64,000 nucleotides of DNA from Salinispora cortesiana (GTDB lineage: Bacteria; Actinomycetota; Actinomycetes; Mycobacteriales; Micromonosporaceae): positions 1-64,000 of the forward strand of contig NZ_AXVR01000008.1 of NCBI RefSeq assembly GCF_000484695.1, given 5' to 3'. Shown here piece after piece: positions 8,471 to 16,872 of this stretch (position 1 is its first letter; every line of letters starts with the position of its first letter). The notes under the pieces are model-generated. The model did not search any database, was not told the origin of the DNA, and worked only from the letters and a program-made list of their open reading frames with translations. Position numbers and translations under genes: made by a program.

Positions 8471-9906
8471 CAGTCATCCCGGTCGTCATCGTCGGTGCCG
8501 GCCCGGTCGGGCTCCTGCTCGCCGGCGAACTGGGTCGGGCCCGGGTACCGGTCGTCGTCGTGGAGCGGCTGGCCGACCCGATGACCGAGTCGCGGGCGGG
8601 GCAGCTCTCCACGCTCACCGCCGAGCTCCTACACGAGCGGGGCCTCGACGTACTGCTCGGCGAGGCCGCGCACGAGCCGCGGGCCCACTTCGCCGGCCTG
8701 GGATTGGACCTGTCGGGGCTGGACAGCGCGTACCAGGGCAGCTGGAAGGTGCCCCAGTACCGGACTGAGGCCGTGCTCGCCGAGTACGCCCGGCGCTGGG
8801 GCGCGACGGTGCTGCGGGGGTACGAACTGACCGGACTCACCGCCGGGCCGGGCCACGTGGTCTGCCAGCTTCGGGGGCCCGCGGGTCGGCAGCGCCTCGA
8901 TGCGGGCTTCGTGGTCGGCTGCGACGGGGCGGACAGCTCCGTACGCCGGCTGTGGAACTTCCCGGTGTCGGCTGCAGCGTCGACGAGAGAGCTGCTGCGT
9001 GCGGACGTGATCGGACTTCGGATTCGCGACCGTAGGTTCGAGCGGCGGCCCGCCGGGCTCGCAGTGGCGGCGACCCGAGCCGGTGTCACGCGGGTGATGG
9101 TGCACGTGGCCGGCCAGCCGGTGACCAACCGGGTGGGGCCGCCGGAGTTCGGTGAGGTCGTCCGGGCTTGGGCGGTGGTGACCGGCGAGGACCTCTCCAG
9201 CGGAACTCCGGTCTGGCTGGATGCCTTTCACAACTCCCGGGGACAGGTCGGCGCATATCGACGGGGTCGGGTGCTACTGGCCGGGGACGCTGCTCACTGG
9301 CACCTTCCGATCGGTGGCCAGGCGCTCAACGTCGGACTCCAGGACGCGGTGAACCTGGGCTGGAAGCTGGCGGCGACGGTGCACGGCTGGGCCGCACCCG
9401 GGCTCCTGGACAGCTACCACGACGAGCGGCACCCGGTAGCGGCGCGGGTGCTGGATTACGTTACCGCGCAGGAGACGTTGCTGCTGGGCGGAGCGGAGGT
9501 TGAGCCGCTGCGGGCGATCCTGGCTGAGCTTGTCGGCCTGCGGTCGGTCCGTGATCATCTAGCCGGGACCGCCGCCAACCTGACTGACCGGTGGGGCCCA
9601 CCTGGCCCGTCGCCGGTCGGGCGGCGGGCTACGACGTTACGGCTCCGAACCGACTCGGGGCCGCTTCCGTTGGCTGACACCGAGCCCGTCATTGTTCGGC
9701 TCAGATCCGGTGCGGACCGTCCGCACCACCGCACGGTGCGGACGGTTCACGCGCGTTGTGACGGTGGTCCTCCCCTGGACACCACCGCCCTCCTACTGCG
9801 CCCAGACGGCTATATCGCCTGGGCCGGCGACGACGAGGAGGGCCTGGAACAGGCAATCGAGAAGCTGCTGTGGGTGGAAGGTAGGAAGGAAAATGCCAGA
9901 CTTTGA
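8467..9906 (+). CDS. FAD-dependent aromatic monooxygenase
   Basis: PHBH-type flavoprotein of 479 residues. It has VGAGPVGLLLAGELG at the N-terminus, the DG motif GCDGADSSVRRLW (about 155), and the GD motif GDAAHWHLPIGGQALN (about 275). The C-terminal domain ends LLLRPDGYIAWAG. The open frame continues upstream to 7708 inside the cyclase gene, but the 4-nt GTGA overlap at 8467 and homology fix the start. It is more divergent than the pair at 5973 and 9893, so it probably acts at a different position or is a reductase-like variant. It overlaps the next gene by 14 nt. Confidence 0.9.
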   Translation: MTVIPVVIVGAGPVGLLLAGELGRARVPVVVVERLADPMTESRAGQLSTLTAELLHERGLDVLLGEAAHEPRAHFAGLGLDLSGLDSAYQGSWKVPQYRTEAVLAEYARRWGATVLRGYELTGLTAGPGHVVCQLRGPAGRQRLDAGFVVGCDGADSSVRRLWNFPVSAAASTRELLRADVIGLRIRDRRFERRPAGLAVAATRAGVTRVMVHVAGQPVTNRVGPPEFGEVVRAWAVVTGEDLSSGTPVWLDAFHNSRGQVGAYRRGRVLLAGDAAHWHLPIGGQALNVGLQDAVNLGWKLAATVHGWAAPGLLDSYHDERHPVAARVLDYVTAQETLLLGGAEVEPLRAILAELVGLRSVRDHLAGTAANLTDRWGPPGPSPVGRRATTLRLRTDSGPLPLADTEPVIVRLRSGADRPHHRTVRTVHARCDGGPPLDTTALLLRPDGYIAWAGDDEEGLEQAIEKLLWVEGRKENARL

Positions 9907-11371
9907 CGCAGATGTCATCATCGTCGGGGCCGGCCCCACCGGACTCATGCTCGCCGGCGAACTGCGCCTCGCCAGCGTCAAGGCCCTCGTCCTGGACCGG
10001 CTCACCGAGCCGACGAAGCAGTCCCGTGCGCTCGGCTTCTCGGCCCGGACGATCGAGGAGTTCGACCAGCGCGGGCTCCTGCCCCGTTTCGGCGAGCTAC
10101 AGACCATCCCCTTCGGTCACTTCGGTGGGCTGCCGCTGAACTTTCAGGTGGTGCCCGGGGGCTCGTACGGGGCCCGGGGCAAGCCGCAGTCGCTCACCGA
10201 GGGGATCCTGACCGGCTGGGCCACCGAACAGGGCGCTGACCTCCGCCGTGGCTACGAGGTGACCGGGCTGCGGGAGATTGACGGGGGCGTTGAGCTGGAC
10301 GCGGACACCCCGTCGGGCCCCAAGCGTCTGCGGGCCCGGTACGTGGCTGGCTGCGACGGTGGCCGCAGCACCGTACGGAAGTTGGTCGGAGTCGACTTCC
10401 CGGGCACCGACGCCACGATCGAGATGTGGTTCGCCGACGTCGCGGGCTGTGCGCTGCGCCCCCGATTTTCCGGGGAGCGGGTACCCGGCGGGATGGTCAT
10501 GGTGCTTCCGCTGGGCCCGGAGGTCAACCGGGTGGTGGTCTACGAACGCGGCATGACCCGGCAGGGTGAAGGGGCGCCGAGCTTCGAGGCGATCGCCGCC
10601 GCCTGGAATCGGTTGACCGGTGAGGACATCAGCGGTGGGAGGCCGCTGTGGACCAGTTGGACCACCGACGCCAGCCGTCAGGCGGCGGAGTATCGGCGGG
10701 GCCGGGTGTTCCTGCTCGGCGACGCGGCGCATATTCATCTGCCGGTTGGCGCGCAGGGGATGAGCGCGGGCATCGGCGACGCCGTCAACCTCGGCTGGAA
10801 GCTCGGTGCGGCGATCAACGGTCACGTTCCGGACCGCCTACTGGACACCTACCACACCGAGCGGCACCCGGTCGCGGCCCGGATCCTGACCAACACCCTC
10901 GCGCAGCGCATTCTGTATCTGGGCGGCGACGAACTGGACCCGATGCGGGCCGTGATGACCGAGCTGCTCGGCTACGCGGAGGCCCAGGAGTTGCTGGTCG
11001 GCATGGTCACCGGGCTGGACATTCGCTACGACGTGGGGGCGGACGGCCATTCACTGCTCGGCCGGCGGCTGCCCGACACCGAGCTCACCGGTGACTTCGG
11101 GCCGGCCGGCACGGTCCGGGCCTTCAGCTTCCTGCACAACGGCCGCGGCCTCCTCCTCGATCTGGCCGGCGACGCCGAGCTGCGCGCCGTAGCCGCGCCG
11201 TGGAAGGACCGGGTCGACGTGGTCACTGCGACCTCACGGCCCGTCGGTGCGTTGGCGGAGGTCAACGCCGCGCTGGTGCGGCCGGACGGCTACGTCGCGT
11301 GGGTCCGCTCCGGCGCTGCGGACAGCACCGGCCTGTCGGAGGCCCTCATCCGGTGGTTTGGCCGGCCCTGA
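9893..11371 (+). CDS. FAD-dependent aromatic polyketide monooxygenase
   Basis: PHBH-fold flavin monooxygenase of 492 residues, closest in this window to the enzyme at 5973. Motifs are VGAGPTGLML (about 10-20), GCDGGRSTVRKLVG (about 155), GDAAHIHLPVGAQGMS (about 280) and the C-terminal ALVRPDGYVAWV. ATG 9893 is preceded by AGGAAGGAAA and lies inside the end of the previous gene. It probably acts with the other flavoproteins on oxidation of the angucycline core. The order and regiochemistry of the oxygenases cannot be assigned from sequence alone. Confidence 0.92.
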   Translation: MPDFDADVIIVGAGPTGLMLAGELRLASVKALVLDRLTEPTKQSRALGFSARTIEEFDQRGLLPRFGELQTIPFGHFGGLPLNFQVVPGGSYGARGKPQSLTEGILTGWATEQGADLRRGYEVTGLREIDGGVELDADTPSGPKRLRARYVAGCDGGRSTVRKLVGVDFPGTDATIEMWFADVAGCALRPRFSGERVPGGMVMVLPLGPEVNRVVVYERGMTRQGEGAPSFEAIAAAWNRLTGEDISGGRPLWTSWTTDASRQAAEYRRGRVFLLGDAAHIHLPVGAQGMSAGIGDAVNLGWKLGAAINGHVPDRLLDTYHTERHPVAARILTNTLAQRILYLGGDELDPMRAVMTELLGYAEAQELLVGMVTGLDIRYDVGADGHSLLGRRLPDTELTGDFGPAGTVRAFSFLHNGRGLLLDLAGDAELRAVAAPWKDRVDVVTATSRPVGALAEVNAALVRPDGYVAWVRSGAADSTGLSEALIRWFGRP

Positions 11372-11427
11372 CCGGTCCGCCCAGCCTGGGTAGTCCCGCC
11401 GTGTGTTCTAAAGGAGTGAGGAGACGC

Positions 11428-12171
11428 ATGCCCTTCATCGACCCCGAAAATGGCTACCTGACAGTCATCAACCTGTTCAAGACCGATACCCCCGAGCGCG
11501 TGGATCGACTCGTCGGCGAAATGCGGGCGATCGTCGACACCGCGGACTACCCCGGTTGGATCTCCAGTACCGTGCATCGGGGTCTGACCGAGCCGGGAAC
11601 CGCGAACTTCATTCAGTGGCGCGGCAAACAGGATCTGGAGTCGCGGTACGCCGGCGACGAGTTCAAACACCGTACGGTTCCGGTGTTCCACGAGATCACC
11701 ACCTTCATCCGGTTGCTGCAGACCGAGGTGGAGGTGAGCCAACGCCATCCCGCGCTCGGTGCGGTCACGGAGATCTCACCGGACCGGGATGACTACACGG
11801 TGATCGAGATCCTCGGCGTGGCCCCGGCTGATCAGGACGAGCTGATCGGCACCCTGGGCGCGGCCCATCAGTGGCTGGTGGAGGTACCGGGCTATCGCTC
11901 GCAGAGCCTGCTCCGCGGCATTCGGGCCCGGAGTGTCCAGGGCGGCGGCAGTGGTCTGACCGCGGTCGGCGAGGAGCGGGACTTCGTGGTGATCTACTCG
12001 CAGTGGGACGGCCCGGAGGCCTTCGCCGCGTTTCGCACCCGACCCGCCGCCGACCAGCCCGCGGCCCGCCGCCGGTCGCTGGAGAAGCGGAGCTCCCTCA
12101 CGACCACCACCGCCTGGAACACCTATCGGGTCGTCCACACCCGGTCCAGCGCCCAACCCGCGTCGGCCTGA
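11428..12171 (+). CDS. Two-domain ABM-like (antibiotic biosynthesis monooxygenase) protein
   Basis: Protein of 247 residues that looks like two ferredoxin-like ABM/dimeric alpha-beta barrel units. The first spans about 8-100 (YLTVINLF to FHEITTFIRLLQ) and the second about 115-225 (DYTVIEILGV to DFVVIYSQWDGPEAFAAF). Members oxidise or cyclise anthrone- and naphthacene-type intermediates without a cofactor. A JadG-like role in ring opening or an anthrone oxygenase-like role is possible but unproven. The RBS AAGGAGTGAGGAG precedes ATG 11428. It is the last gene of the rightward oxygenase operon and is followed by an 18-bp terminator stem. Confidence 0.75.
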   Translation: MPFIDPENGYLTVINLFKTDTPERVDRLVGEMRAIVDTADYPGWISSTVHRGLTEPGTANFIQWRGKQDLESRYAGDEFKHRTVPVFHEITTFIRLLQTEVEVSQRHPALGAVTEISPDRDDYTVIEILGVAPADQDELIGTLGAAHQWLVEVPGYRSQSLLRGIRARSVQGGGSGLTAVGEERDFVVIYSQWDGPEAFAAFRTRPAADQPAARRRSLEKRSSLTTTTAWNTYRVVHTRSSAQPASA

Positions 12172-12183
12172 TCTTCCCCGGCA

Positions 12184-12226
12184 TCCGGTTGTGGGCCCGT
12201 GCCTCCGCCACGGGCCCACAACCGGA
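12184..12226. terminator. Bidirectional stem-loop terminator
   Basis: Perfect 18-bp inverted repeat (12184-12201 with 12209-12226), loop of 7 nt, between convergent genes ending at 12171 and 12240. Confidence 0.85.
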
Positions 12227-12239
12227 GTGCCGTACCGAG

Positions 12240-14129
12240 TTACTGGCCGGTGATCTTCGCCCAGTGCCACTGGCTGTCGAAGGCGGCCACCTTGAGGTTG
12301 ATGCCGGCGGCGACCAGGTTGGCGGCCTGGGTCGTGGCGGTGGCGATGAGGTCCGAGGCCCGGTGCGCGGCGAGCAGGTCCTGCTCGTCGAAGGGCCGCC
12401 CCGCGCAGCGCAGCAGCCGCAGGTCGACGAAGCCAGTGAAGGCACGGCCCAGCACCACCACCGGCTGCGGGCTGCGGATGCTGAACCGCACCCGGGCCGC
12501 GACATGACCGTGGTGGTGTTGGTCGGAGTGGTAGGCGAGATCCGGGATGGTGGGCGGGGCGAAGTAGTCGCGGTCCACCACCTCCGGTACCGGCGGCAGG
12601 TTGCCGGCGAGGAAGTGCCACGAGTTGTACTGCATGCGTGCGGCCATCGACCAGGCGGCGTCGGCCAGGTGCGCGGCGGAGTTCCCGAAGTGCTGGCGGG
12701 CCGCTGGCGTCGGCACCACGCAGCAGAAGAAGTGTGGGATGTCCCAGGAGACGATTGTGGCCCATCGCTCGTCCCGCAGCGCCGCCACCAAATTGGTCAG
12801 GGACCGCATGCCCCGGCTCATCGCGAAGTCGGCGTCGAAGACCGTGGTCGCCGCCGCGACGGTTTCGTACACCAGGGACTCCAGCCCGGTCCCGAAGTCG
12901 CCATGGGGCTCGGCCAGCCAGCCCGGCGACGCCGCCACGGCAGCACCCAGCTCCCGCAGGGTGTCGCCGGTGACGGGTAGCCGGTCGCGCAGGTGGGCAC
13001 TGAGCGCCGCCTCCGCGCGATGGGCCCGCCCCGTGCCGGGCCCGGCGATCCGCTCGATCTTGTGCATCAGGGGCCCGTGGATGTCCCGGTACAGCTGAAC
13101 CCTTGTGCTGATCTCCCGACGGCGCCGAGCGATCGCCACCGCGAGCGCGTCGAGCGCCGTCACCGTGGCCGAGCTGGCCGGCGGCACCGGATCACCACCG
13201 GGGATCTCGTTGTACGCCATCCGGGTCCGCTCCAGGAGGTGGGCCACGTGGTCGAGGGTCAGCTGGGTACCGTTGGCCTCCTCGATCCGGGCGTACCCCG
13301 CCGACCGGACCAGCAGCGTGAGCGACACCACCAGCAGCACGTCGTCGTCGGACCACAGTTCGAGTGGGACGGTGAGCAGCGCGCTCAGTGCGCAATCCGG
13401 GTGCCCCGGCCACAGCGTCTTGCCGGTCAGCGTGTTTCGGTCGCGGAAATTGGTGTACAGCCGGTCACCGCAGTAGAACACCACCGGAGCTGTTCGGTGA
13501 ACCGCCTCGGTCAGCTCCGCCAGCAGCTTCGCCCGGCCGTCCGACCGCGCCTCAGCGAGCCAGCGGCGACAGTCGGCAACCGAGTCGTGTTGCCGGATGG
13601 CGGCAGCGGTGAGCTCGGCCTGGTAGGCGGCCAGATCTCGGGTCGACCACGGTACTCGCAGCACCCCACCGATCAGGTCGTCCGTACTGGTCAGCGGGCC
13701 CTGGGACGGAACCCGTACGGCAATCCGACCGCTCCTGGTTAGCCCCACCTCACCGAGGAAGGCCGTCTCGGCACTGTCCGCGTGCCGGACAGCCGGATCG
13801 GCACCGCGCCACGACCGTCCGAAAAGTACTCGTACCGCGCACTCCGCGGTGGTGGGCAGCGCCCGTAGCTGGATTTCAGCCGGAACATGCCCGCCGAGGG
13901 TCAGTAGCGCCTCCACCGCCACGGCCGGGTTCGGCGCGGTCGTCGCCTGCTGCCAGACCCGGCCCAGCAGGCCAGGGAAGCCGGCATCGCTGCCGACCGG
14001 ATAGTCGGGTGTGGCGGTGGCGCCGGCCTTCCGGCCGAGCCGGCTCGGCCGTCGGCTCTGCCGCGCCTTCGCCAGGGCAGCTCGGCGGGACAACCCGCTA
14101 TCCGGCTCGACTGGCAGTGTCATGCCCAT
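12240..14129 (-). CDS. Uncharacterised 629-aa protein of the hydrazine/diazo cassette
   Basis: I do not recognise a catalytic domain. The protein is soluble-looking, without signal peptide or membrane segments. It has a basic N-terminus (KARQSRRPSRLGRK), a long helical middle, and a C-terminal part with conserved-looking clusters: IPHFFCCVVPTP (about 490), YNSWHFLAGN (about 530), and a His-rich HSDQHHHGH (about 565) that could bind metal. The adjacent ferredoxin gene overlaps it by about 30 nt, so the two are likely produced together and the ferredoxin may supply electrons. By position it corresponds to the hypothetical protein shared by the kinamycin and fosfazinomycin N-N bond cassettes. 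A role in N-N bond formation is inference. Confidence 0.75.
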   Translation of the reverse strand: MGMTLPVEPDSGLSRRAALAKARQSRRPSRLGRKAGATATPDYPVGSDAGFPGLLGRVWQQATTAPNPAVAVEALLTLGGHVPAEIQLRALPTTAECAVRVLFGRSWRGADPAVRHADSAETAFLGEVGLTRSGRIAVRVPSQGPLTSTDDLIGGVLRVPWSTRDLAAYQAELTAAAIRQHDSVADCRRWLAEARSDGRAKLLAELTEAVHRTAPVVFYCGDRLYTNFRDRNTLTGKTLWPGHPDCALSALLTVPLELWSDDDVLLVVSLTLLVRSAGYARIEEANGTQLTLDHVAHLLERTRMAYNEIPGGDPVPPASSATVTALDALAVAIARRRREISTRVQLYRDIHGPLMHKIERIAGPGTGRAHRAEAALSAHLRDRLPVTGDTLRELGAAVAASPGWLAEPHGDFGTGLESLVYETVAAATTVFDADFAMSRGMRSLTNLVAALRDERWATIVSWDIPHFFCCVVPTPAARQHFGNSAAHLADAAWSMAARMQYNSWHFLAGNLPPVPEVVDRDYFAPPTIPDLAYHSDQHHHGHVAARVRFSIRSPQPVVVLGRAFTGFVDLRLLRCAGRPFDEQDLLAAHRASDLIATATTQAANLVAAGINLKVAAFDSQWHWAKITGQ

Positions 14130-14454
14130 CCTCCATGGTCAGGCCGATGTGATCCCAGAGCTTGTCGTCGGTCGGGGTCCACTGCGGATCCGGGTAGATG
14201 CAGTCGACCGGGCAGACCAACACGCACACCGGGCACCCGGAGCACAGCTCGGGAATGATCACCACGTCGAGCCCCCGATCGAAGATCGCCCCAAACTCGG
14301 GCGGGCAGTTGCGCAGGCAGGTGTCGCACGTGATGCACTCAGATTTCTCGATCCGGCGCGGCGGCTTCCGCCACGCCTCGTTGCGGGTGCGCTGCGTGAT
14401 CCGCGCGTCCCGCGCCGCGCCCGCCGGGGCAGCGGCCTCTCGTGTCCACGGCAT
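14098..14454 (-). CDS. 2[4Fe-4S] ferredoxin
   Basis: Bacterial-type ferredoxin of about 118 residues. Two clusters are indicated by CITCDTCLRNCP and CSGCPVCVLVCPVDC, with cysteines spaced CxxCxxCxxxC in each. A 40-residue N-terminal extension precedes the first cluster. Start ATG 14454 is preferred (GGAGG 10 nt upstream), and an in-frame GTG at 14481 is possible. It overlaps the start of the 629-aa unknown gene, implying coupled synthesis and an electron-transfer partnership. Diazo and hydrazine cassettes of the kinamycin type carry such a ferredoxin next to the unknown protein. Confidence 0.92.
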   Translation of the reverse strand: MPWTREAAAPAGAARDARITQRTRNEAWRKPPRRIEKSECITCDTCLRNCPPEFGAIFDRGLDVVIIPELCSGCPVCVLVCPVDCIYPDPQWTPTDDKLWDHIGLTMEDGHDTASRAG

Positions 14455-14523
14455 CTCCTGCTCACCTCCGGTGCTGGGCACTCCGGGCCGACCAGCGGCG
14501 GCCCGGAGTGAGGTTCCCCTCGG

Positions 14524-15318
14524 TCAATGGACGGACCGCCGAAGCTGCGCGGAGATGCCGTCCCACAGCTGGGTCCGCGCGGCCAAAGCGGTGTGGACGG
14601 TGTCCCTGCACTGCTCCCACCGGTTTCTGTCGTCCCCGCACAGGTCGGCGAGCATCTGCATCGCCATCGGCGTGTGCTCCTCGCTGTCCACCTGAATGTG
14701 CCGCCGGAGGTAGTCGACGAAGGTGGAGAGCACGCCGACTCCGGTGTTGAGCGCGGCGACCTGGTCGAACATCGCCGGGATCAGATCCTCCCGACCGAAC
14801 GCGAACGCCGCGGCCTGGCAGTGCACCGGGGCGTGCTCGATGAACCTCCAGGTGGTGCCGATGAATTCGGCCGCCGGACCGGGGACGCCGGCCTGGGTGA
14901 TCGCCACGGGGACCGGCACGCCCTCACGCAGCAGGCTGATGAAGGAGTCGATGCCGTGGGTGTCGGCGCCGGCCTGGCGCATGCCGTCCACGTACAGCTC
15001 GAAGTGGCTGATGAAGCCGTCGCCCAGCTCGTCGCTCTCCTCGACCAGGGTGATGTCGTTGATCAGTCGGCTGCTGCTGCGCTGCCCGGACGGCACCCAG
15101 GGCACCTCGACGCAGGTGAGCTGCCGCTGCAGCGACTTGAGTAGGGACATGAAGTCCCAGACCGCGTAGACGTGGTGCTCCATGAAGGTGACCACCGCGT
15201 CGACACTGTCCAGCTGCCCGTACACCGGGTGGCCAAGCACCTTCTGCCGGGCCGGCTCGATGGTGTCCTTGAGCATGTCGATGGCCGGAGTCGACTCGCC
15301 CCAGTCGTACCGTGACAT
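14524..15318 (-). CDS. DUF3050-type, heme-oxygenase-like fold protein
   Basis: Helical protein of 264 residues that resembles DUF3050 and the wider heme-oxygenase-like (HDO) superfamily. Candidate metal ligands are in [13 protein letters not shown] (about 47-59), in the helix [20 protein letters not shown] (about 165-185), and in the DSEEH segment (DxxxH pattern, about 217-221). Several HDO enzymes are diiron oxygenases acting on nitrogen or C-C bonds. Its place between the ferredoxin and the glutamine-synthetase-like gene suggests N-oxidation in hydrazine or diazo formation, which is inference. Start ATG 15318 has AGGAGAAGG upstream. Confidence 0.75.
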   Translation of the reverse strand: MSRYDWGESTPAIDMLKDTIEPARQKVLGHPVYGQLDSVDAVVTFMEHHVYAVWDFMSLLKSLQRQLTCVEVPWVPSGQRSSSRLINDITLVEESDELGDGFISHFELYVDGMRQAGADTHGIDSFISLLREGVPVPVAITQAGVPGPAAEFIGTTWRFIEHAPVHCQAAAFAFGREDLIPAMFDQVAALNTGVGVLSTFVDYLRRHIQVDSEEHTPMAMQMLADLCGDDRNRWEQCRDTVHTALAARTQLWDGISAQLRRSVH

Positions 15319-15369
15319 CGCCCTTCTCCTCTCGTCTCGTCCTGCCGTCCGGCCCATGGGGCCGGGTGG

Positions 15370-16872
15370 TCAGAAGGTCCCGAAGTACTCGCGGTGCTCC
15401 CACTCGGTGACGACATCGGTCGCCGGGTGTTCCGTCGCGCACCAGGCGCGGAACCGGGACGCCTCGCTCTCTTTGAGCTTGCGCAGGCAGTTCTTCAGTG
15501 GCGTGCCGAGCAACTCCTCCGCACGGGTGCTCTCGCCGAAGGCGGCCAGTGCCGCGTCAAAGGAGGCTGGCAGCGCCGGGGCCCGCGTACCAGCCGCCGC
15601 GGCACCCGGCGAGTCCAGCCCGGCCAGGCCCGCGTGTAGCTGCGCGGCGATGACCAGGTACGGGTTGGCGCACGGTTCCCCGATCCGGTTCTCGACGTGG
15701 GTCGCGCTGCCGGCGTTGAACACCCGGACCATGGCGCTGCGGTCCTCCTCGCGCCAGTCGACGGAGGTGGGAGAGAGCGGGAACCGCGGCGCCAACCGGT
15801 GGTAGCCGTTGACGGTTGGGACGGACAAGAGGCAGAACTCGCGTGCGTGGGCCAGCAGCCCCCGCACGTAGGCCTCGCCCGCGGCAGAAAGGGGGCCCGA
15901 GGTGCCGTCCTCCGGCTCGAACAGGTTGCGGTTCGTCGTTGTGTCGACGACCGACTGATGCAGGTGCCACCCGCTTGGGTCGAACCCTTCCAGCCCGGGG
16001 AGGGTCATGAACGACGCGTGGTAGCCGCGGCGCCGGCACTCCTGCTTGACCTGGGTCCGGAACAGCAGCATGGCGTCCGCCGCCGCCAGCGCCAGCATCG
16101 GGCCGAAGGTCGTCTCCAACTGCCCCGGCCCGGATTCGTGTTCGATGGTGCGCAATGGCAGGCCGAGTGCCATGAGCATGGCCGCCAGGGGGTCTGCGAT
16201 GTCGGCCACGACGTCGTAGTAGCTGTCCAGGTTGAACTGGTATCCGGCGTTCATCGCCGCCACCGCCGGGGCTGCCCCCTGCCGGCCGAACCCGTTGCCC
16301 GCGTTACCCACCGGACCGGAGACCAGGCGAGTCAGGTACCACTCGACCTCGAGTCCAATCACGGGTGCCAGGTCGCGTTCCGCGTAGCGGGCACAGACCC
16401 GGCGCAGGAGGTGACGGGTCGCCAGCGGGTGTGGCGAGCCGTCCCGGAGGTACTCGTCGCCAACCACCCACGCGGTCCGCCGTTGCCCGCGGGGCAGCAC
16501 CTGGAACGTGCGTGGATCCGGGACCAGGACGAAGTCACCGGCGCCGAGTAGTTCCGCGACCCCGACGCCGGGGTCGGTGCGGAAGTCCACGGCGACAGCG
16601 TGCCCGGTATCGAAGAGGAACGGCCCGGGGCTGAAGTCCAGGCCGTTGCGCAGCACGGTACGGAAGACGTGCGCCGGCACGGTCTTGGAGCGGGCCAACC
16701 CGTGCGGATCACCGAAGACGACCCGGACCAGGTCGACCTCGTCGAGCGCAGCCTCGACCTTCTCGGCGGCGGCGATCTGTTCATCGTTCCAGTGGCCGAA
16801 CTCGGCCACGAACGAGGGCCGCCCGACGCCGCTGTCGCTACCGGGCAGGGACCAGGTTCTGGACATCGTCAT
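15370..16872 (-). CDS. Glutamine-synthetase-like ligase (glutamylhydrazine-forming)
   Basis: GS-fold ATP-dependent ligase of 500 residues, carrying FGDPHG, the metal-ligand segment VIGLEVEWYL (about 155-165), EHESGPGQLE (about 250), GWHLHQS, NGYHRLAPRF and the nucleotide/substrate segment ENRIGEPCANPY. In kinamycin and fosfazinomycin biosynthesis a GS homologue attaches acetylhydrazine to the side-chain carboxylate of glutamate. I infer the same reaction here from context. The ATG at 16872 overlaps the amidase stop (ATGA), so the ligase and amidase are coupled. The frame opens as far back as 17088, inside the amidase gene. Confidence 0.88.
   Translation of the reverse strand: MTMSRTWSLPGSDSGVGRPSFVAEFGHWNDEQIAAAEKVEAALDEVDLVRVVFGDPHGLARSKTVPAHVFRTVLRNGLDFSPGPFLFDTGHAVAVDFRTDPGVGVAELLGAGDFVLVPDPRTFQVLPRGQRRTAWVVGDEYLRDGSPHPLATRHLLRRVCARYAERDLAPVIGLEVEWYLTRLVSGPVGNAGNGFGRQGAAPAVAAMNAGYQFNLDSYYDVVADIADPLAAMLMALGLPLRTIEHESGPGQLETTFGPMLALAAADAMLLFRTQVKQECRRRGYHASFMTLPGLEGFDPSGWHLHQSVVDTTTNRNLFEPEDGTSGPLSAAGEAYVRGLLAHAREFCLLSVPTVNGYHRLAPRFPLSPTSVDWREEDRSAMVRVFNAGSATHVENRIGEPCANPYLVIAAQLHAGLAGLDSPGAAAAGTRAPALPASFDAALAAFGESTRAEELLGTPLKNCLRKLKESEASRFRAWCATEHPATDVVTEWEHREYFGTF

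Noticed and set aside
11871-12980. 369-codon frame crossing the 12184-12226 terminator
   Set aside because: It spans a strong terminator and runs antisense to the 629-aa gene. No homology is visible.
13000-14129. Idea that the 629-aa protein is a carnitine/choline acyltransferase-like enzyme
   Set aside because: Some segments (YNSWHFLAGN, LYTNFRDRNTLTG) recall acyltransferases only faintly, and I cannot identify a catalytic His-Asp motif.
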